Source of the DNA: Bacillota bacterium
GTDB lineage: Bacteria > Bacillota > Bacilli > Bacillales > Cytobacillaceae
Direction of reading: 5' to 3'
NCBI GenBank assembly: GCA_030705955.1
Contig: JAUZPL010000045.1
Location: 1 to 33,340, forward strand
DNA length: 33,340 nt
Positions 14,281-23,639 of the stretch are shown piece after piece (position 1 is the first letter of the stretch; the number at the start of each line of letters is the position of its first letter). The notes under the pieces were generated by a model, which saw nothing but the letters and a program-made list of their open reading frames with translations, had not been told where the DNA came from and did not search any database. The translations under genes were made by a program, and so were the position numbers.

Positions 14281-16512
14281 TTGAAACGTAAACAACTCCC
14301 TATTTTTCTTGCCTTTTGTCTTATATTGTCGACATTTGCGATGGCGAGTAAGACGGAGGCAGCAAGCTCGATATCTGTTAAGCTTGTAAACTATTTAGGG
14401 AATCAGTCAACGGTCAATTTTAGTACAGCAGGAACTTTTAAACTAGCAAACAGCAACACTCGAATTTCTGGAGCGGATCGGTTTGAAGTAGCTTCTAACG
14501 TTGCAGGACAAGGATGGACGAGGGCAGACAATGTTATTGTTGTTAATAGCAATGCTTTTGCAGATGCGTTGGCAGCGGCACCCCTTGCCTATAAATATAA
14601 TGCACCGATCTTATTAACAGAGCCTGATTCACTTAATTCTACTACAGCAACAAAAATCAAAGATCTTGGAGCAACCAAGGCTTATATTGTTGGGGGAACT
14701 GCTAGTGTTTCTGATAACGTAGCTTCGAGCCTACAGAACCTAACAGGAAATGCTGTAGAACGAATCGCAGGAAAAGATCGATTTGAGGTGGCTAAAAATG
14801 CTGCTACCGAGTTAGGTCCTACCTCTTCTGCAGTTGTTGCAAATGGTGAACTATTTACTGATGCCTTAGCAATTGCCCCATATGCTGCAAAAAATGGAAT
14901 TCCAATTCTATTAACGGATACAAACGACTTACCAGGAAGTACAAAGGATGCATTAGCTGGAAAAACCAATACTCTAGTTATCGGTGGTACGGGTAGTGTT
15001 TCAAACTCTGTTTATGGACAATTGCAAAATCTAACTGGCAGCACAAAAAGGATTGCGGGTGCTGATCGGTATGAGGTTTCTGCAAATATTTTAAATGATC
15101 CAAGTCTTGGACTTAATCCAGATACGGTATTCTTGTCAAGTGGGGAGACTTTTGCAGATGCTTTAACTGGATCTGTTCTAGCCGCAAAGCAAAATGCACC
15201 ATTGTTATTAACGGATGGAACACAACTTCCAACCATCATAAAACAAACCCTTGTTAACGCAAAAACTTCAATTGTGAATGTTCTAGGTGGAACAGGTTCG
15301 GTATCTACAACCGTAGAGAATGCCCTGCCAAATCAATATTATTTGCAGCCAGGAACCACCTATTCTGCTGAATTAGTAAATGGGGATCTAAACCTATATA
15401 AAGGAACAGACTTGGTGAAGGATTTCGGTAAAACCCCTTTCACCGTTATGTCTGATTATTCTACCAATAACCGTCTAACCATTCTTTCTGGAACTCAGCA
15501 TACGTATCTTGGAACAATGGAGTTTGAAAATGAAGGATCGGATGTTAGACCAATCAATCAAAATATCCCTTTTGAAGAATATATAAAAGGGGTTGTCCCA
15601 CGTGAAATGCCTGCTTCTTGGAATGTGGAGGCATTAAAAGCACAAGCCGTAGCAGCAAGGACATTTTCTATTGATGATTTAGGAAAGGTAGTACCAGACG
15701 GACAATCATACCAGGTGTATGGCGGGTATGCTCCTGATGCCTATACTGACAAGATTAGTAGTCTAGTAGATGCGACAAAAGGTCAGGTCCTTCGTGATAG
15801 CAGCGGAAAATTAATTACGGCGTTCTTTACCTCTAGTAATGGCGGTATGACATTATCAAATACAAATACGTATGGCTCAGCACTTGTTTCTTATTTAACA
15901 ACAAAGCCTGATCCATATGATTTGGCATCTTCCAGTCCAAATAAGTCATGGAATTTTACGATTAAAAATACTCAAATTGATATGACGGGCAAGGATTTGA
16001 CTCAACCATCTACTTGGTGGGGTACTCCGGAAGCAAATACTCAAATTGCTTCTAATATCAAGTCTTTCTTATCAGGCTGGAAGGATTCGTCAGGAAATTA
16101 CTATGTGAATCCAAGCTATGAAATAAAAATTGTCTCTATCCCAGCTCTTTCTTTCACAACCTCTTTTACAGCAACTACGGAAATAATGGGTAATATCACT
16201 GTAAACTATTATTTAAGAGATAAGAGTACAGGCAATTTTGTCATGGACAATGGGCAAATCAAACAAAATACCTTAACAATCCAGAGAAGAGCCTATGATA
16301 TTCGTTCCATGCTTGGAACGGATTATATGAAGAGCCCTTATATCAAGTCTGTCCAACAAACATCGGATTCCCTTGTTGTAACTGGTGGTGGCTGGGGTCA
16401 CGGCTTGGGCATGAGTCAATATGGGGCAAATGTAATGGCTAGCTCATCATATAACTTTACCTATGATAAAATTCTAAAATTCTATTATCCAGGTGCAATA
16501 CTAGGAAACTAA
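14281..16512 (+). CDS. lytB: LytB-like wall protein: CWB2 repeats plus SpoIID domain
   Basis: The product of about 743 residues has a signal peptide (K-R-K then hydrophobic to about residue 28). Three CWB2 wall-binding repeats follow at about 61-152, 160-253 and 256-350; each begins R-I-(S/A)-G-x-D-R-(F/Y)-E-V, has F-A/T-D-A-L and ends (I/L)-x-G-G-T-x-S-V-S. The SpoIID/LytB domain (about 363-740) carries V-P-R-E-M-P-A-S-W with the likely catalytic Glu442, A-L-K-A-Q-A-V-A-A-R-T, and the closing G-G-G-W-G-H-G-L-G-M-S-Q-Y-G-A. B. subtilis LytB has this same layout and stimulates the LytC amidase; SpoIID itself is a lytic transglycosylase. TTG 14281, 9 bases after AGGAGG, is preferred over the TTG at 14275. 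It stands 75 bases before lytC. Confidence 0.9.
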   Translation: MKRKQLPIFLAFCLILSTFAMASKTEAASSISVKLVNYLGNQSTVNFSTAGTFKLANSNTRISGADRFEVASNVAGQGWTRADNVIVVNSNAFADALAAAPLAYKYNAPILLTEPDSLNSTTATKIKDLGATKAYIVGGTASVSDNVASSLQNLTGNAVERIAGKDRFEVAKNAATELGPTSSAVVANGELFTDALAIAPYAAKNGIPILLTDTNDLPGSTKDALAGKTNTLVIGGTGSVSNSVYGQLQNLTGSTKRIAGADRYEVSANILNDPSLGLNPDTVFLSSGETFADALTGSVLAAKQNAPLLLTDGTQLPTIIKQTLVNAKTSIVNVLGGTGSVSTTVENALPNQYYLQPGTTYSAELVNGDLNLYKGTDLVKDFGKTPFTVMSDYSTNNRLTILSGTQHTYLGTMEFENEGSDVRPINQNIPFEEYIKGVVPREMPASWNVEALKAQAVAARTFSIDDLGKVVPDGQSYQVYGGYAPDAYTDKISSLVDATKGQVLRDSSGKLITAFFTSSNGGMTLSNTNTYGSALVSYLTTKPDPYDLASSSPNKSWNFTIKNTQIDMTGKDLTQPSTWWGTPEANTQIASNIKSFLSGWKDSSGNYYVNPSYEIKIVSIPALSFTTSFTATTEIMGNITVNYYLRDKSTGNFVMDNGQIKQNTLTIQRRAYDIRSMLGTDYMKSPYIKSVQQTSDSLVVTGGGWGHGLGMSQYGANVMASSSYNFTYDKILKFYYPGAILGN

Positions 16513-16587
16513 GTCTTGAGAGAAAAGGAGGATTAGCCTAGCCTAGTTCTCTTCTTCTTTTTCATACAAATACAGGAGGTTCTCATC

Positions 16588-18099
16588 TTGAAAAAACTAC
16601 TGTCCTTTCTCTTGTTTGTACTTATTTTTACATTTTCTGCCGGAATGGTTTTTGCAGATAGCACAACTAGCCGTATTGATGGCAATGACCGCTTTGATGT
16701 TGCGAATAATCTTGCAAACCGTGAATGGTCTGCAGGAGCGGATAAGGTTGTGCTTGTCAATTATGATGCATTTGCCGATGCGCTAGCAGCAGCACCTTTA
16801 GCCTATCACTATAATGCTCCGATTCTATTAACAGAACCAAATCAATTAACTCAGTCGACTAAAGATGAAATTCAACAGGTTTTACATCCTAAGGAAGTCA
16901 TTATTATTGGTGGAGAAGGCAGTGTTTCGAATGAAGTGGTCAGTGAACTTCAAGCCATGTCTATTCCTACCGTAAGAAGGATTGATGGACAAGACCGTTT
17001 TGAAGTTTCGAAAAATGTTGCAAATGAATTGCCTCCTTCTTCAAAAGTTGTCGTGGCAGATGGTTTGAATTTTCCGGATGCCTTATCCATTGCTCCATAT
17101 GCTGCACAAAATGGATATCCGATTCTTTTAGGAAATGAAACAGATAATTTACCTGACCAAACGAAACAGGCCATTTTAAGTAGGAACCCATCTGCAAGTA
17201 TTATAGTCGGAGGAACGGCTAGTGTTAGTCAGAGTATTGAAACACAAGTTCCTTCACCAACAAGAATTGGTGGACAAGACCGTTACGAAGTTTCTAGTAA
17301 TATTGTTAAAACGTTAAATCTATCAACAGCACAAACGTTTGTTGCTACTGGCTCTACCTTTGCGGATGCCTTAACTGGTTCAGTAGTAGCAGCAAAAGAA
17401 AATGCACCCATTCTTTTAACTGAAACAAATAGTGTTCCTTCCTCTATCCGTCAGCTTGTAGTGGATAAAAGCATTAGCAACTTTATTGTCTTAGGTGGAA
17501 CAGGTTCTGTATCTGCGACGATTCCTGCACAGCTCATTGGCCAGCCAGCAGGTCAATTACAAGGATTAAAGATTGTTGTAGATGCTGGGCATGGTGGGAT
17601 AGATAATGGTGCAAGTGGAAATAACTTATTGGAAAAGAACGTAACATTGGCTGTGGCTGAGGATTTAAAAACCTTGTTAATCAATGCCGGGGCAAATGTA
17701 GTCATGACAAGGGATTCAGATTCTTATCCTACCTTACAAGATAGGGTTGATATTGCGAATTCTATTCATGCAGATTCCTTTATAAGCATCCACTGTAATG
17801 CAAGTACCTCAACTGCTAGTGGCACGGAAACGTATTGGAATAGTCAATATGTTGGAACACAAAGTCAGGAACTTGCTCAGGATATCCAAACTCAAATGGT
17901 TACTAAATTGGGTACGGTCGACCGTGGAGTAAAAGAATCTGATTTTTATGTAATCAAAAATACTACAATGCCAAGTGTTCTAGCAGAGTTAGCCTTTATC
18001 ACAAATTCAAGTGATGCTGCGAAATTAGGAAATCCTTTATATCAAGAAGCTGCAGCAGAAGCGATTTTTACAGGCTATTTAAACTACTTTAAAAAATAA
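16588..18099 (+). CDS. lytC: N-acetylmuramoyl-L-alanine amidase LytC with CWB2 repeats
   Basis: A zinc enzyme cutting the bond between muramic acid and the stem peptide. The 503-residue protein has a signal peptide (1-23), three CWB2 repeats (about 28-120, 129-224, 225-315) that hold it on the wall, and a C-terminal Amidase_3 domain (327-502). Zinc ligands are visible as His335 in D-A-G-H-G-G, Glu349 in L-L-E-K-N and His402 in S-I-H-C-N-A; the catalytic Glu467 is in L-A-E-L-A-F-I-T-N. Length and domain order match B. subtilis LytC (496 residues). The start is TTG with AGGAGG upstream. It pairs with lytB; a terminator follows. No lytA is visible upstream of lytB, unlike the B. subtilis operon. 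Confidence 0.93.
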   Translation: MKKLLSFLLFVLIFTFSAGMVFADSTTSRIDGNDRFDVANNLANREWSAGADKVVLVNYDAFADALAAAPLAYHYNAPILLTEPNQLTQSTKDEIQQVLHPKEVIIIGGEGSVSNEVVSELQAMSIPTVRRIDGQDRFEVSKNVANELPPSSKVVVADGLNFPDALSIAPYAAQNGYPILLGNETDNLPDQTKQAILSRNPSASIIVGGTASVSQSIETQVPSPTRIGGQDRYEVSSNIVKTLNLSTAQTFVATGSTFADALTGSVVAAKENAPILLTETNSVPSSIRQLVVDKSISNFIVLGGTGSVSATIPAQLIGQPAGQLQGLKIVVDAGHGGIDNGASGNNLLEKNVTLAVAEDLKTLLINAGANVVMTRDSDSYPTLQDRVDIANSIHADSFISIHCNASTSTASGTETYWNSQYVGTQSQELAQDIQTQMVTKLGTVDRGVKESDFYVIKNTTMPSVLAELAFITNSSDAAKLGNPLYQEAAAEAIFTGYLNYFKK

Positions 18100-18106
18100 T
18101 TCATTG

Positions 18107-18130
18107 AACCTGCCTTAGGGCAGGCTTTTC
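18107..18130 (+). terminator. Terminator after lytC
   Basis: CCTGCC (18109-18114) with GGCAGG (18119-18124), loop TTAG, followed by CTTTTCTT. Confidence 0.82.
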
Positions 18131-18259
18131 TTATTTTATAGTTTCAAATGTTCGGTAACCTAATTAGAAAAAATAGTTATTTCAATTTTATTTCCCATTC
18201 TTGTAAAAAAGTTTTATTATAGATAGGAAGAAATTCACGATTCATTTTAAGGAGTATCT

Positions 18260-19477
18260 ATGAAATCTCTTAACATTTTAACAAGTCGATTTCCTTACCC
18301 TCCCGGGGAGGAGTTTTTGACGAATGAGGTAGAGGAACTAGCTAGGTTCTTCGAAACTATTACGGTCATACCTACAACGAGTTCTTTGGATGAAACAAAA
18401 CAGAAGCCTGTACCAGGTAATGTAAAAATATGTAGGCTTCCATTCAACACATCAAAGCTAAGCAGGTTAGCCAAGCTCTTAGGTGATTCCCAGGCTCTTA
18501 GTTGGTTTCTTCAAGAGCTTCCGAATGCTAAAAGGCATGGGACAACGGCTGTTTTAAAGCTTTTGAATTGGACAGCGATTGCGAGTGAAATAAAACAGAA
18601 GATAAAACAAAATGGTGTAGAAACTGACGCCCTTTATTATTCTTATTGGTTGACCCCTTCCGCAACTGCACTTGCGATGCTAAAGGATAGAGGCGAAGTA
18701 AAATACGCAGCGTCAAGGGTGCATGGAGGAGATTTGTATTGGGAGCGGCATACACCGCCATATCTGCCATTCCAAAAAAGAGTAATTCAGGAGCTTGATC
18801 AAGTCTATTCTATCTCCTCAAATGGAAAGGAATACTTGACAAAGCGACATCAAATTTCTGATTCAAAGATTAGTATTAACCGGCTTGGAACGAAAAATGA
18901 AAAGCCTTTTCAGCCTGCTATGCAAAAATCACCCGTATTGCGCATTATCAGCTGTGCGTATTTGAAGCCTGTCAAGCGGATTCATTTATTGGTGGAAGCC
19001 TTGAAAAGTGTACAAGCTCCTATTGAATGGACCCATATTGGAGATGGTCCCGAAAGGGCGAGACTCGAAGGAATGGTAAAAGAACTTCCTAATACTGTTA
19101 CTGTCCGTTTTTTAGGTAATTTAAACAATCAGCAGGTCTTAAAAAATTACCGGGATCAACCATATGACCTATTTATTAATGTCAGTGAAAGTGAAGGCAT
19201 TCCGGTCACCATTATGGAAGCATTTAGTTTTGGCATTCCAGTCATTGCGACAGATGTTGGGGGAACCTCCGAACTCGTAAATGAAGAAAGTGGATATTTG
19301 CTTCCGAAGGATTTTGCACCGGAACGGCTTGCACAAATCCTGACTGGATACTATCAGCTTGATGTGGACCAGCAAAATAAAAAGGCCCAAAGTGCCTATG
19401 AAACGTGGTTCCAGCACTATAATGCATTAAAAAATTATGAAAAATTTGCTGAAACGTTAAAGGGAGTTTCTAAATAA
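18260..19477 (+). CDS. Glycosyltransferase family 4
   Basis: GT-B fold protein of 405 residues. The N-terminal half has T-S-R-F-P-Y-P-P-G-E-E-F-L-T-N-E, a loop that in several surface polymer transferases binds the acceptor, and an S-R-V-H-G-G-D-L-Y motif. The C-terminal half has the donor site with G-D-G-P-E-R, then N-V-S-E-S-E-G-I-P-V-T-I-M-E-A, the E-x7-E element of the family, and P-V-I-A-T-D-V-G-G-T-S-E-L-V. AAGGAG lies 7 bases before the ATG. It is the first gene of the second polymer block and its stop touches the flippase start, so the two are coupled. The sugar is unknown. Confidence 0.88.
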   Translation: MKSLNILTSRFPYPPGEEFLTNEVEELARFFETITVIPTTSSLDETKQKPVPGNVKICRLPFNTSKLSRLAKLLGDSQALSWFLQELPNAKRHGTTAVLKLLNWTAIASEIKQKIKQNGVETDALYYSYWLTPSATALAMLKDRGEVKYAASRVHGGDLYWERHTPPYLPFQKRVIQELDQVYSISSNGKEYLTKRHQISDSKISINRLGTKNEKPFQPAMQKSPVLRIISCAYLKPVKRIHLLVEALKSVQAPIEWTHIGDGPERARLEGMVKELPNTVTVRFLGNLNNQQVLKNYRDQPYDLFINVSESEGIPVTIMEAFSFGIPVIATDVGGTSELVNEESGYLLPKDFAPERLAQILTGYYQLDVDQQNKKAQSAYETWFQHYNALKNYEKFAETLKGVSK

Positions 19478-20818
19478 ATGAAAACTGAAAACAATTCCTT
19501 TTTATCCAACAGTATTTTAACCCTTACCCGTCAATTAATTGGCATTGTCATTGGGGTTCTTGTGGTTTCAATCGTTGCAAGAGGATTAGGGTCAACGCGA
19601 AATGGAGAATATACCTTAATTACCTATGTTCCGATTATGTTAATGACATTTTTGAACTTAGGAATCAATTCTTCCACAGTTTATTATGTGGGAAGAAAGA
19701 AAATATCGATTAACTCCGCTTATACGACTAATATAATTATATCAATTGCTCTTTCCATTATTAGCATTTTAATAGGTGCAGCCGCTATCTATATATTAAA
19801 AGATAGTTACTTTAAACAAACGAATACAGGATTGCTATATCTTAGTTTGCTTTCCTTACCTGGGATATTCCTCATGACGTTTATGCAAACCATTTTGCAA
19901 GGAATGGAGCATTTCAGGTCCTATAACACAGCTTTAGTTGTGCAACAGTTTTCTAACCTATTCTTTTTAGTTGTTTTTTTATTTGTCATTCCTTTAGGGG
20001 TGCTTGGAACCATTTTAGCCTTTATTCTTGGATATGTTTGCTCCGTTGTATATATGACTTTCTTTTTAATCAAATACAGCGAAGCTTCCTTTTCCTTTCA
20101 CTATTTTTCCTTTAGTGAATTAAAGGAATTACTTACCTATGGAATTAAGGCACATGTAAGCAATATAATGACCTTTTTCAATTATCGTCTGGATGTCTTC
20201 CTTGTAGCTAATTTTTTATCCATGCATTATGTAGGTGTTTATACGTTTGCCGTGAATATTGGAGAACGTTTATCCATCTTCTCTCAATCCATTTCACAGG
20301 TCTTATTGCCACGTATTGCTGCTACGAATGCAGAGGAAGATCGAAATCAAATTACTTCAATGGTAAGCCGTTTTCTGATGATATTGGTTCTTTTGATGAG
20401 CGTGGCATTATTCATTGTATCAGGCCTGATTGTACGCCTATTAGGTGGAGCTGATTATCCTGAAAGCCCCATGCTTTTAAGATGGATCATACCTGGAGTA
20501 GCCGTTTTAGCCGTTGAAAAAATCCTTTCCAATGATTTGGCCGGTAGAGGGAAACCTGAATTAAATATGTATGTTTCGTTCTTTAATGTAGCCTTAAATG
20601 TTGTTTTGAATCTTATTCTAATTCCTAAAATTGGTGTTGCCGGGGCCGCCATTTCTACCACCATTACTTACGTTGCAAGCTTCATCATTAAATGCTGGAT
20701 TTATAAGAAAGAGACCAAAATGAGGTATCGAACATTTTTAGTGATGACAAGCTCCGATTTTGCCCTTATAAAGAAAATTTTTCAAGGGATTCGGGGTAAG
20801 CTGGCAGTAAATAAATAG
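19478..20818 (+). CDS. Wzx-type polysaccharide flippase (MATE-like superfamily)
   Basis: A very hydrophobic protein of 446 residues with about 12 membrane helices and short basic loops. The N-terminus has L-T-R-Q-L-I-G-I and the G-L-G-S-T-R-N-G-E-Y-T motif of polysaccharide transporters. A late Y-R-L-D-V-F-L-V stretch and a G-R-G-K-P-E-L-N-M-Y loop near 350-365 are also typical. It moves the lipid-linked repeat from the inner to the outer face of the membrane, the job of TuaB in B. subtilis. AGGGAG lies in the end of the preceding gene and the ATG follows its TAA directly. No terminator is visible after it; a 291-base leader region follows. Confidence 0.9.
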   Translation: MKTENNSFLSNSILTLTRQLIGIVIGVLVVSIVARGLGSTRNGEYTLITYVPIMLMTFLNLGINSSTVYYVGRKKISINSAYTTNIIISIALSIISILIGAAAIYILKDSYFKQTNTGLLYLSLLSLPGIFLMTFMQTILQGMEHFRSYNTALVVQQFSNLFFLVVFLFVIPLGVLGTILAFILGYVCSVVYMTFFLIKYSEASFSFHYFSFSELKELLTYGIKAHVSNIMTFFNYRLDVFLVANFLSMHYVGVYTFAVNIGERLSIFSQSISQVLLPRIAATNAEEDRNQITSMVSRFLMILVLLMSVALFIVSGLIVRLLGGADYPESPMLLRWIIPGVAVLAVEKILSNDLAGRGKPELNMYVSFFNVALNVVLNLILIPKIGVAGAAISTTITYVASFIIKCWIYKKETKMRYRTFLVMTSSDFALIKKIFQGIRGKLAVNK

Positions 20819-20907
20819 CAATTTGGGAAATGTATAAATGAATACGAATTAAAACACTATCCACAGCTAAATAATGTAATAAAATTGCAATGAAATTTTT
20901 ATGTTTT

Positions 20908-20937
20908 TCGACAATCTTTGGTGTATTATAGTATAGT
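20908..20937 (+). promoter_or_regulatory. Possible promoter for the UDP-sugar dehydrogenase
   Basis: TCGACA (20908-20913), 18 bases, TATAGT (20932-20937). It would give a leader of about 165 bases before the ATG at 21110. No known riboswitch fold is apparent in that leader. Confidence 0.4.
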
Positions 20938-21109
20938 GTTATTTGGGATAAAAACTAATTAAAATTTTTCGGTTATTAATGAAACATTTGTAATCGAAGG
21001 GGATTGAAAAGGACTCTTGAATTGGTTTTTAGACCTAAATAAGAATCGATCATTCAATCAAGCTTTCAATAAAATAATAAATTTCGCCTATGAAAGGAAA
21101 TGACCAAAA

Positions 21110-22438
21110 ATGACAGAGTTAAATTCTGTAGCTCGTGAACTTTTTACAAAAATTGAATCAAGACAAGCAACCATTGGTGTTGTGGGATTAGGGTATGTTG
21201 GATTACCATTAGCTGTTGAAAAGGCAAAGGCTGGTTTTAAAGTAATCGGCTTTGATGTACAGCAATCCCGTGTTGATTTAGTTAATAACGGCGTTAACTA
21301 CATTGGCGACGTAGTAGACGAAGAATTAAATGAAATTACAAAGAGCAAACAGCTAATTGCTACAACTGATTATTCCCTCATTAAAGAAGTAGATGCTGTA
21401 GCTATTTGTGTTCCAACTCCACTTGATTTATACCAACAACCAGACACTTCTTATGTTGAAAACTCTGGTATTGAAATAGCAAAATACATGCATAGCGGCA
21501 TGCTTGTTGTGTTAGAAAGTACAACATATCCTGGAACGACTGAGGAAGTATTAAAGCCAATCCTTGAAAAATCAGGATTCAAGGTTGGAGAGGATTTATT
21601 CCTTGCTTACTCACCTGAACGTGTTGACCCAGGTAATAAGCATTACAACACAAAGAATACTCCAAAGGTAGTCGGCGGTATGACACCAGCATGTACAGAA
21701 ATTGCCTCTTTACTATATCGCAGTGTACTTGAAGGCGACGTTCATAAAGTTTCCAGCCCAGCTGTTGCTGAAATGGAAAAAATTCTTGAAAACACTTTCC
21801 GTCATATTAATATTGCTCTTGCAAATGAAATGGCTGTATTATGTGACAGAATGGGCATCAATGTCTGGGAAGTTATTGATGCTGCTGCAACAAAACCATA
21901 TGGATTTATGCCTTTCTATCCAGGTCCTGGTTTAGGCGGTCACTGTATTCCAATTGACCCATTCTATTTAACATGGAAAGCAAGAGAATACAATTATCAT
22001 ACAAAATTAATTGAATTAGCAGGCGAAATTAATAATGCTATGCCAGAATTCGTAATTGAGCGCTCAATGAAAATTTTAAACACGGATAAGAAAGCAATCA
22101 ATGGTTCAAAGGTTGTTGTTCTTGGTGTTGCATATAAAAAGGATATTGATGATGTTCGTGAATCGCCATCTCTTGAAATTATGGAACTTCTTACAAAAGC
22201 AGGAGCAGATTGGGTAGCAGTTGACCCATACGTATCCAATTTCAGATTAGATGGAAAAGTAGTAGAAACAGTTGCTTTAACACAAGAGTTAATTGAAAGT
22301 GCAGATCTAGTCATTGTAGCAACAAATCACAGTGATTTCGATTATGAAATGATTGCACGCAATGCACAATCCATTTTCGATACACGAAATGCAATGAAGC
22401 ATGTAAAAGACTTAGCAAAGAAATATGATCGCTTATAA
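21110..22438 (+). CDS. UDP-sugar 6-dehydrogenase (WbpA/WecC/TuaD superfamily)
   Basis: This NAD-dependent enzyme oxidises the C6 alcohol of a UDP-hexose twice to give a UDP-uronic acid. The 442-residue protein has G-V-V-G-L-G-Y-V-G-L-P-L (23-34) for NAD binding, E-S-T-T-Y-P-G-T-T (136-144), a central helix with E-x-x-K-x-x-E-N-x-F-R, and the catalytic Cys279 in G-G-H-C-I-P-I-D-P. The N-T-F-R-H-I-N-I-A-L-A-N-E and G-G-H-C-I-P-I-D-P forms resemble UDP-GlcNAc/ManNAc dehydrogenases (WbpA, WecC) more than UDP-glucose enzymes. It holds the position of tuaD. It has its own leader and is followed by a hairpin terminator. The substrate is inferred. Confidence 0.88.
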   Translation: MTELNSVARELFTKIESRQATIGVVGLGYVGLPLAVEKAKAGFKVIGFDVQQSRVDLVNNGVNYIGDVVDEELNEITKSKQLIATTDYSLIKEVDAVAICVPTPLDLYQQPDTSYVENSGIEIAKYMHSGMLVVLESTTYPGTTEEVLKPILEKSGFKVGEDLFLAYSPERVDPGNKHYNTKNTPKVVGGMTPACTEIASLLYRSVLEGDVHKVSSPAVAEMEKILENTFRHINIALANEMAVLCDRMGINVWEVIDAAATKPYGFMPFYPGPGLGGHCIPIDPFYLTWKAREYNYHTKLIELAGEINNAMPEFVIERSMKILNTDKKAINGSKVVVLGVAYKKDIDDVRESPSLEIMELLTKAGADWVAVDPYVSNFRLDGKVVETVALTQELIESADLVIVATNHSDFDYEMIARNAQSIFDTRNAMKHVKDLAKKYDRL

Positions 22439-22441
22439 TTT

Positions 22442-22477
22442 AAGGAAAACCAGGCCAAATATGGTCTGGTTCCTTTT
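22442..22477 (+). terminator. Hairpin after the dehydrogenase
   Basis: AAGGAAAACCAGGCCA pairs with TGGTCTGGTTCCTT with a two-base bulge and one wobble, followed by TT. It lies 66 bases before the next start, so it may reduce rather than stop transcription. Confidence 0.6.
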
Positions 22478-22504
22478 AAAAAGCATCAAAGTGAGTGAAT
22501 GTAA

Positions 22505-23617
22505 ATGAAAATTTGTCATCTTACTTCAGTACATCCTGCTGAAGACATTCGTATTTTTGTAAAGGAATGTCGGTATTTGGAGCAAAGCGGCTTTGATACT
22601 TCTTTAATCGTTGCCAATAGTGACACCTACGTAAAAGATGGTGTGAAGATTATCGGTGTCGATGTCCATGCAGGCAATCGGTATTTACGAATAGTAAAAG
22701 GACCACAAAAGGTGTATAAGAAGGCGCTTGAGGTAAATGCAGACGTCTACCACTTTCATGATCCTGAGCTTCTTCCTATTGGAGTTTTGTTAAAAAGAAA
22801 AGGCAAGAAGGTCATCTATGATGTCCATGAGGATGTCCCTGAACAAGTTCTTTCGAAGGAATGGATTCCTTCCTTTTTGCGTGTGCCCATTTCAAAAATA
22901 GTTAAAAGGGTGGAAAGATTTGCATCGAAACGGTTTGATGCGGTTGTTACAGCCACTCCGACTATTAATGAACGCTTTGAAACGTATAATCCAAATAGTG
23001 TATCCATCCATAACTTTCCGATTACTAATGAATTAATGTCTGAGGATTTGCCATCTTCCGAACAAGCTGTTAAACAGAGTGCAATCTACATAGGTGGCAT
23101 TACAAAGCTAAGAGGGATTGAAGAGATGGTGGATGCCATAGAATTAGTGAATCAAAAGACCACCATTCCCTTAACCTTAGCTGGAAAGTTTTCACCTGAA
23201 AGCTTGGAAGAGCAAGTGAAAAAACAATCAGGCTGGAAGTATGTTAATCATGTTGGCTGGTTAAATCGTGAAGAGGTAAGGGAGTATCTTGGACAAGCAT
23301 TTGTAGGATTAGTATTATTGCATCCAGAACCAAGATATATGGTGTCGTATCCGATTAAGTTGTTTGAATATATGTCCGCTGGGATTCCTGTGATTGCGTC
23401 TGATTTTCCTGTCTGGAGGGAAATTATTGAGGACAGCGGATGTGGGATTTGTGTAGATCCTCAAAATATAAAGGAAATTTCCGATGCGATTCTTTGGTTT
23501 TATGAAAATCCTGAAGAAGCGAAGCGTCTTGGAAAAAATGGACGGGAAGCCATCCTGAAAAAATACAGCTGGGAAAATGAAGCTGCCCGACTAACTGCTT
23601 TATATAAAAAACTTTAA
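22505..23617 (+). CDS. Glycosyltransferase family 4
   Basis: The 370-residue GT-B protein begins C-H-L-T-S-V-H-P-A-E-D-I-R-I-F-V-K-E, a start shared by a group of surface-polymer transferases. It has F-H-D-P-E-L-L-P-I-G and Y-D-V-H-E-D-V-P in the first half. The second half has I-G-G-I-T-K-L-R-G-I-E, and the donor loop P-I-K-L-F-E-Y-M-S-A-G-I-P-V-I-A-S-D. The weak ribosome site GTGAGTGAAT precedes the ATG. It is followed after 22 bases by the aminotransferase in the same direction. Acceptor and donor sugars are unknown. Confidence 0.88.
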   Translation: MKICHLTSVHPAEDIRIFVKECRYLEQSGFDTSLIVANSDTYVKDGVKIIGVDVHAGNRYLRIVKGPQKVYKKALEVNADVYHFHDPELLPIGVLLKRKGKKVIYDVHEDVPEQVLSKEWIPSFLRVPISKIVKRVERFASKRFDAVVTATPTINERFETYNPNSVSIHNFPITNELMSEDLPSSEQAVKQSAIYIGGITKLRGIEEMVDAIELVNQKTTIPLTLAGKFSPESLEEQVKKQSGWKYVNHVGWLNREEVREYLGQAFVGLVLLHPEPRYMVSYPIKLFEYMSAGIPVIASDFPVWREIIEDSGCGICVDPQNIKEISDAILWFYENPEEAKRLGKNGREAILKKYSWENEAARLTALYKKL

Positions 23618-23639
23618 AGCAATAAGGAGAGATTTAAGA

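Noticed and set aside
16513-16587. Terminator between lytB and lytC
   Set aside because: Only a 6-bp AGAGAA/TTCTCT pairing around a large loop; too weak to call, so lytB and lytC are treated as possibly co-transcribed.
20940-21109. Riboswitch in the dehydrogenase leader
   Set aside because: No recognisable conserved core of a known class; AT-rich and weakly structured by eye.
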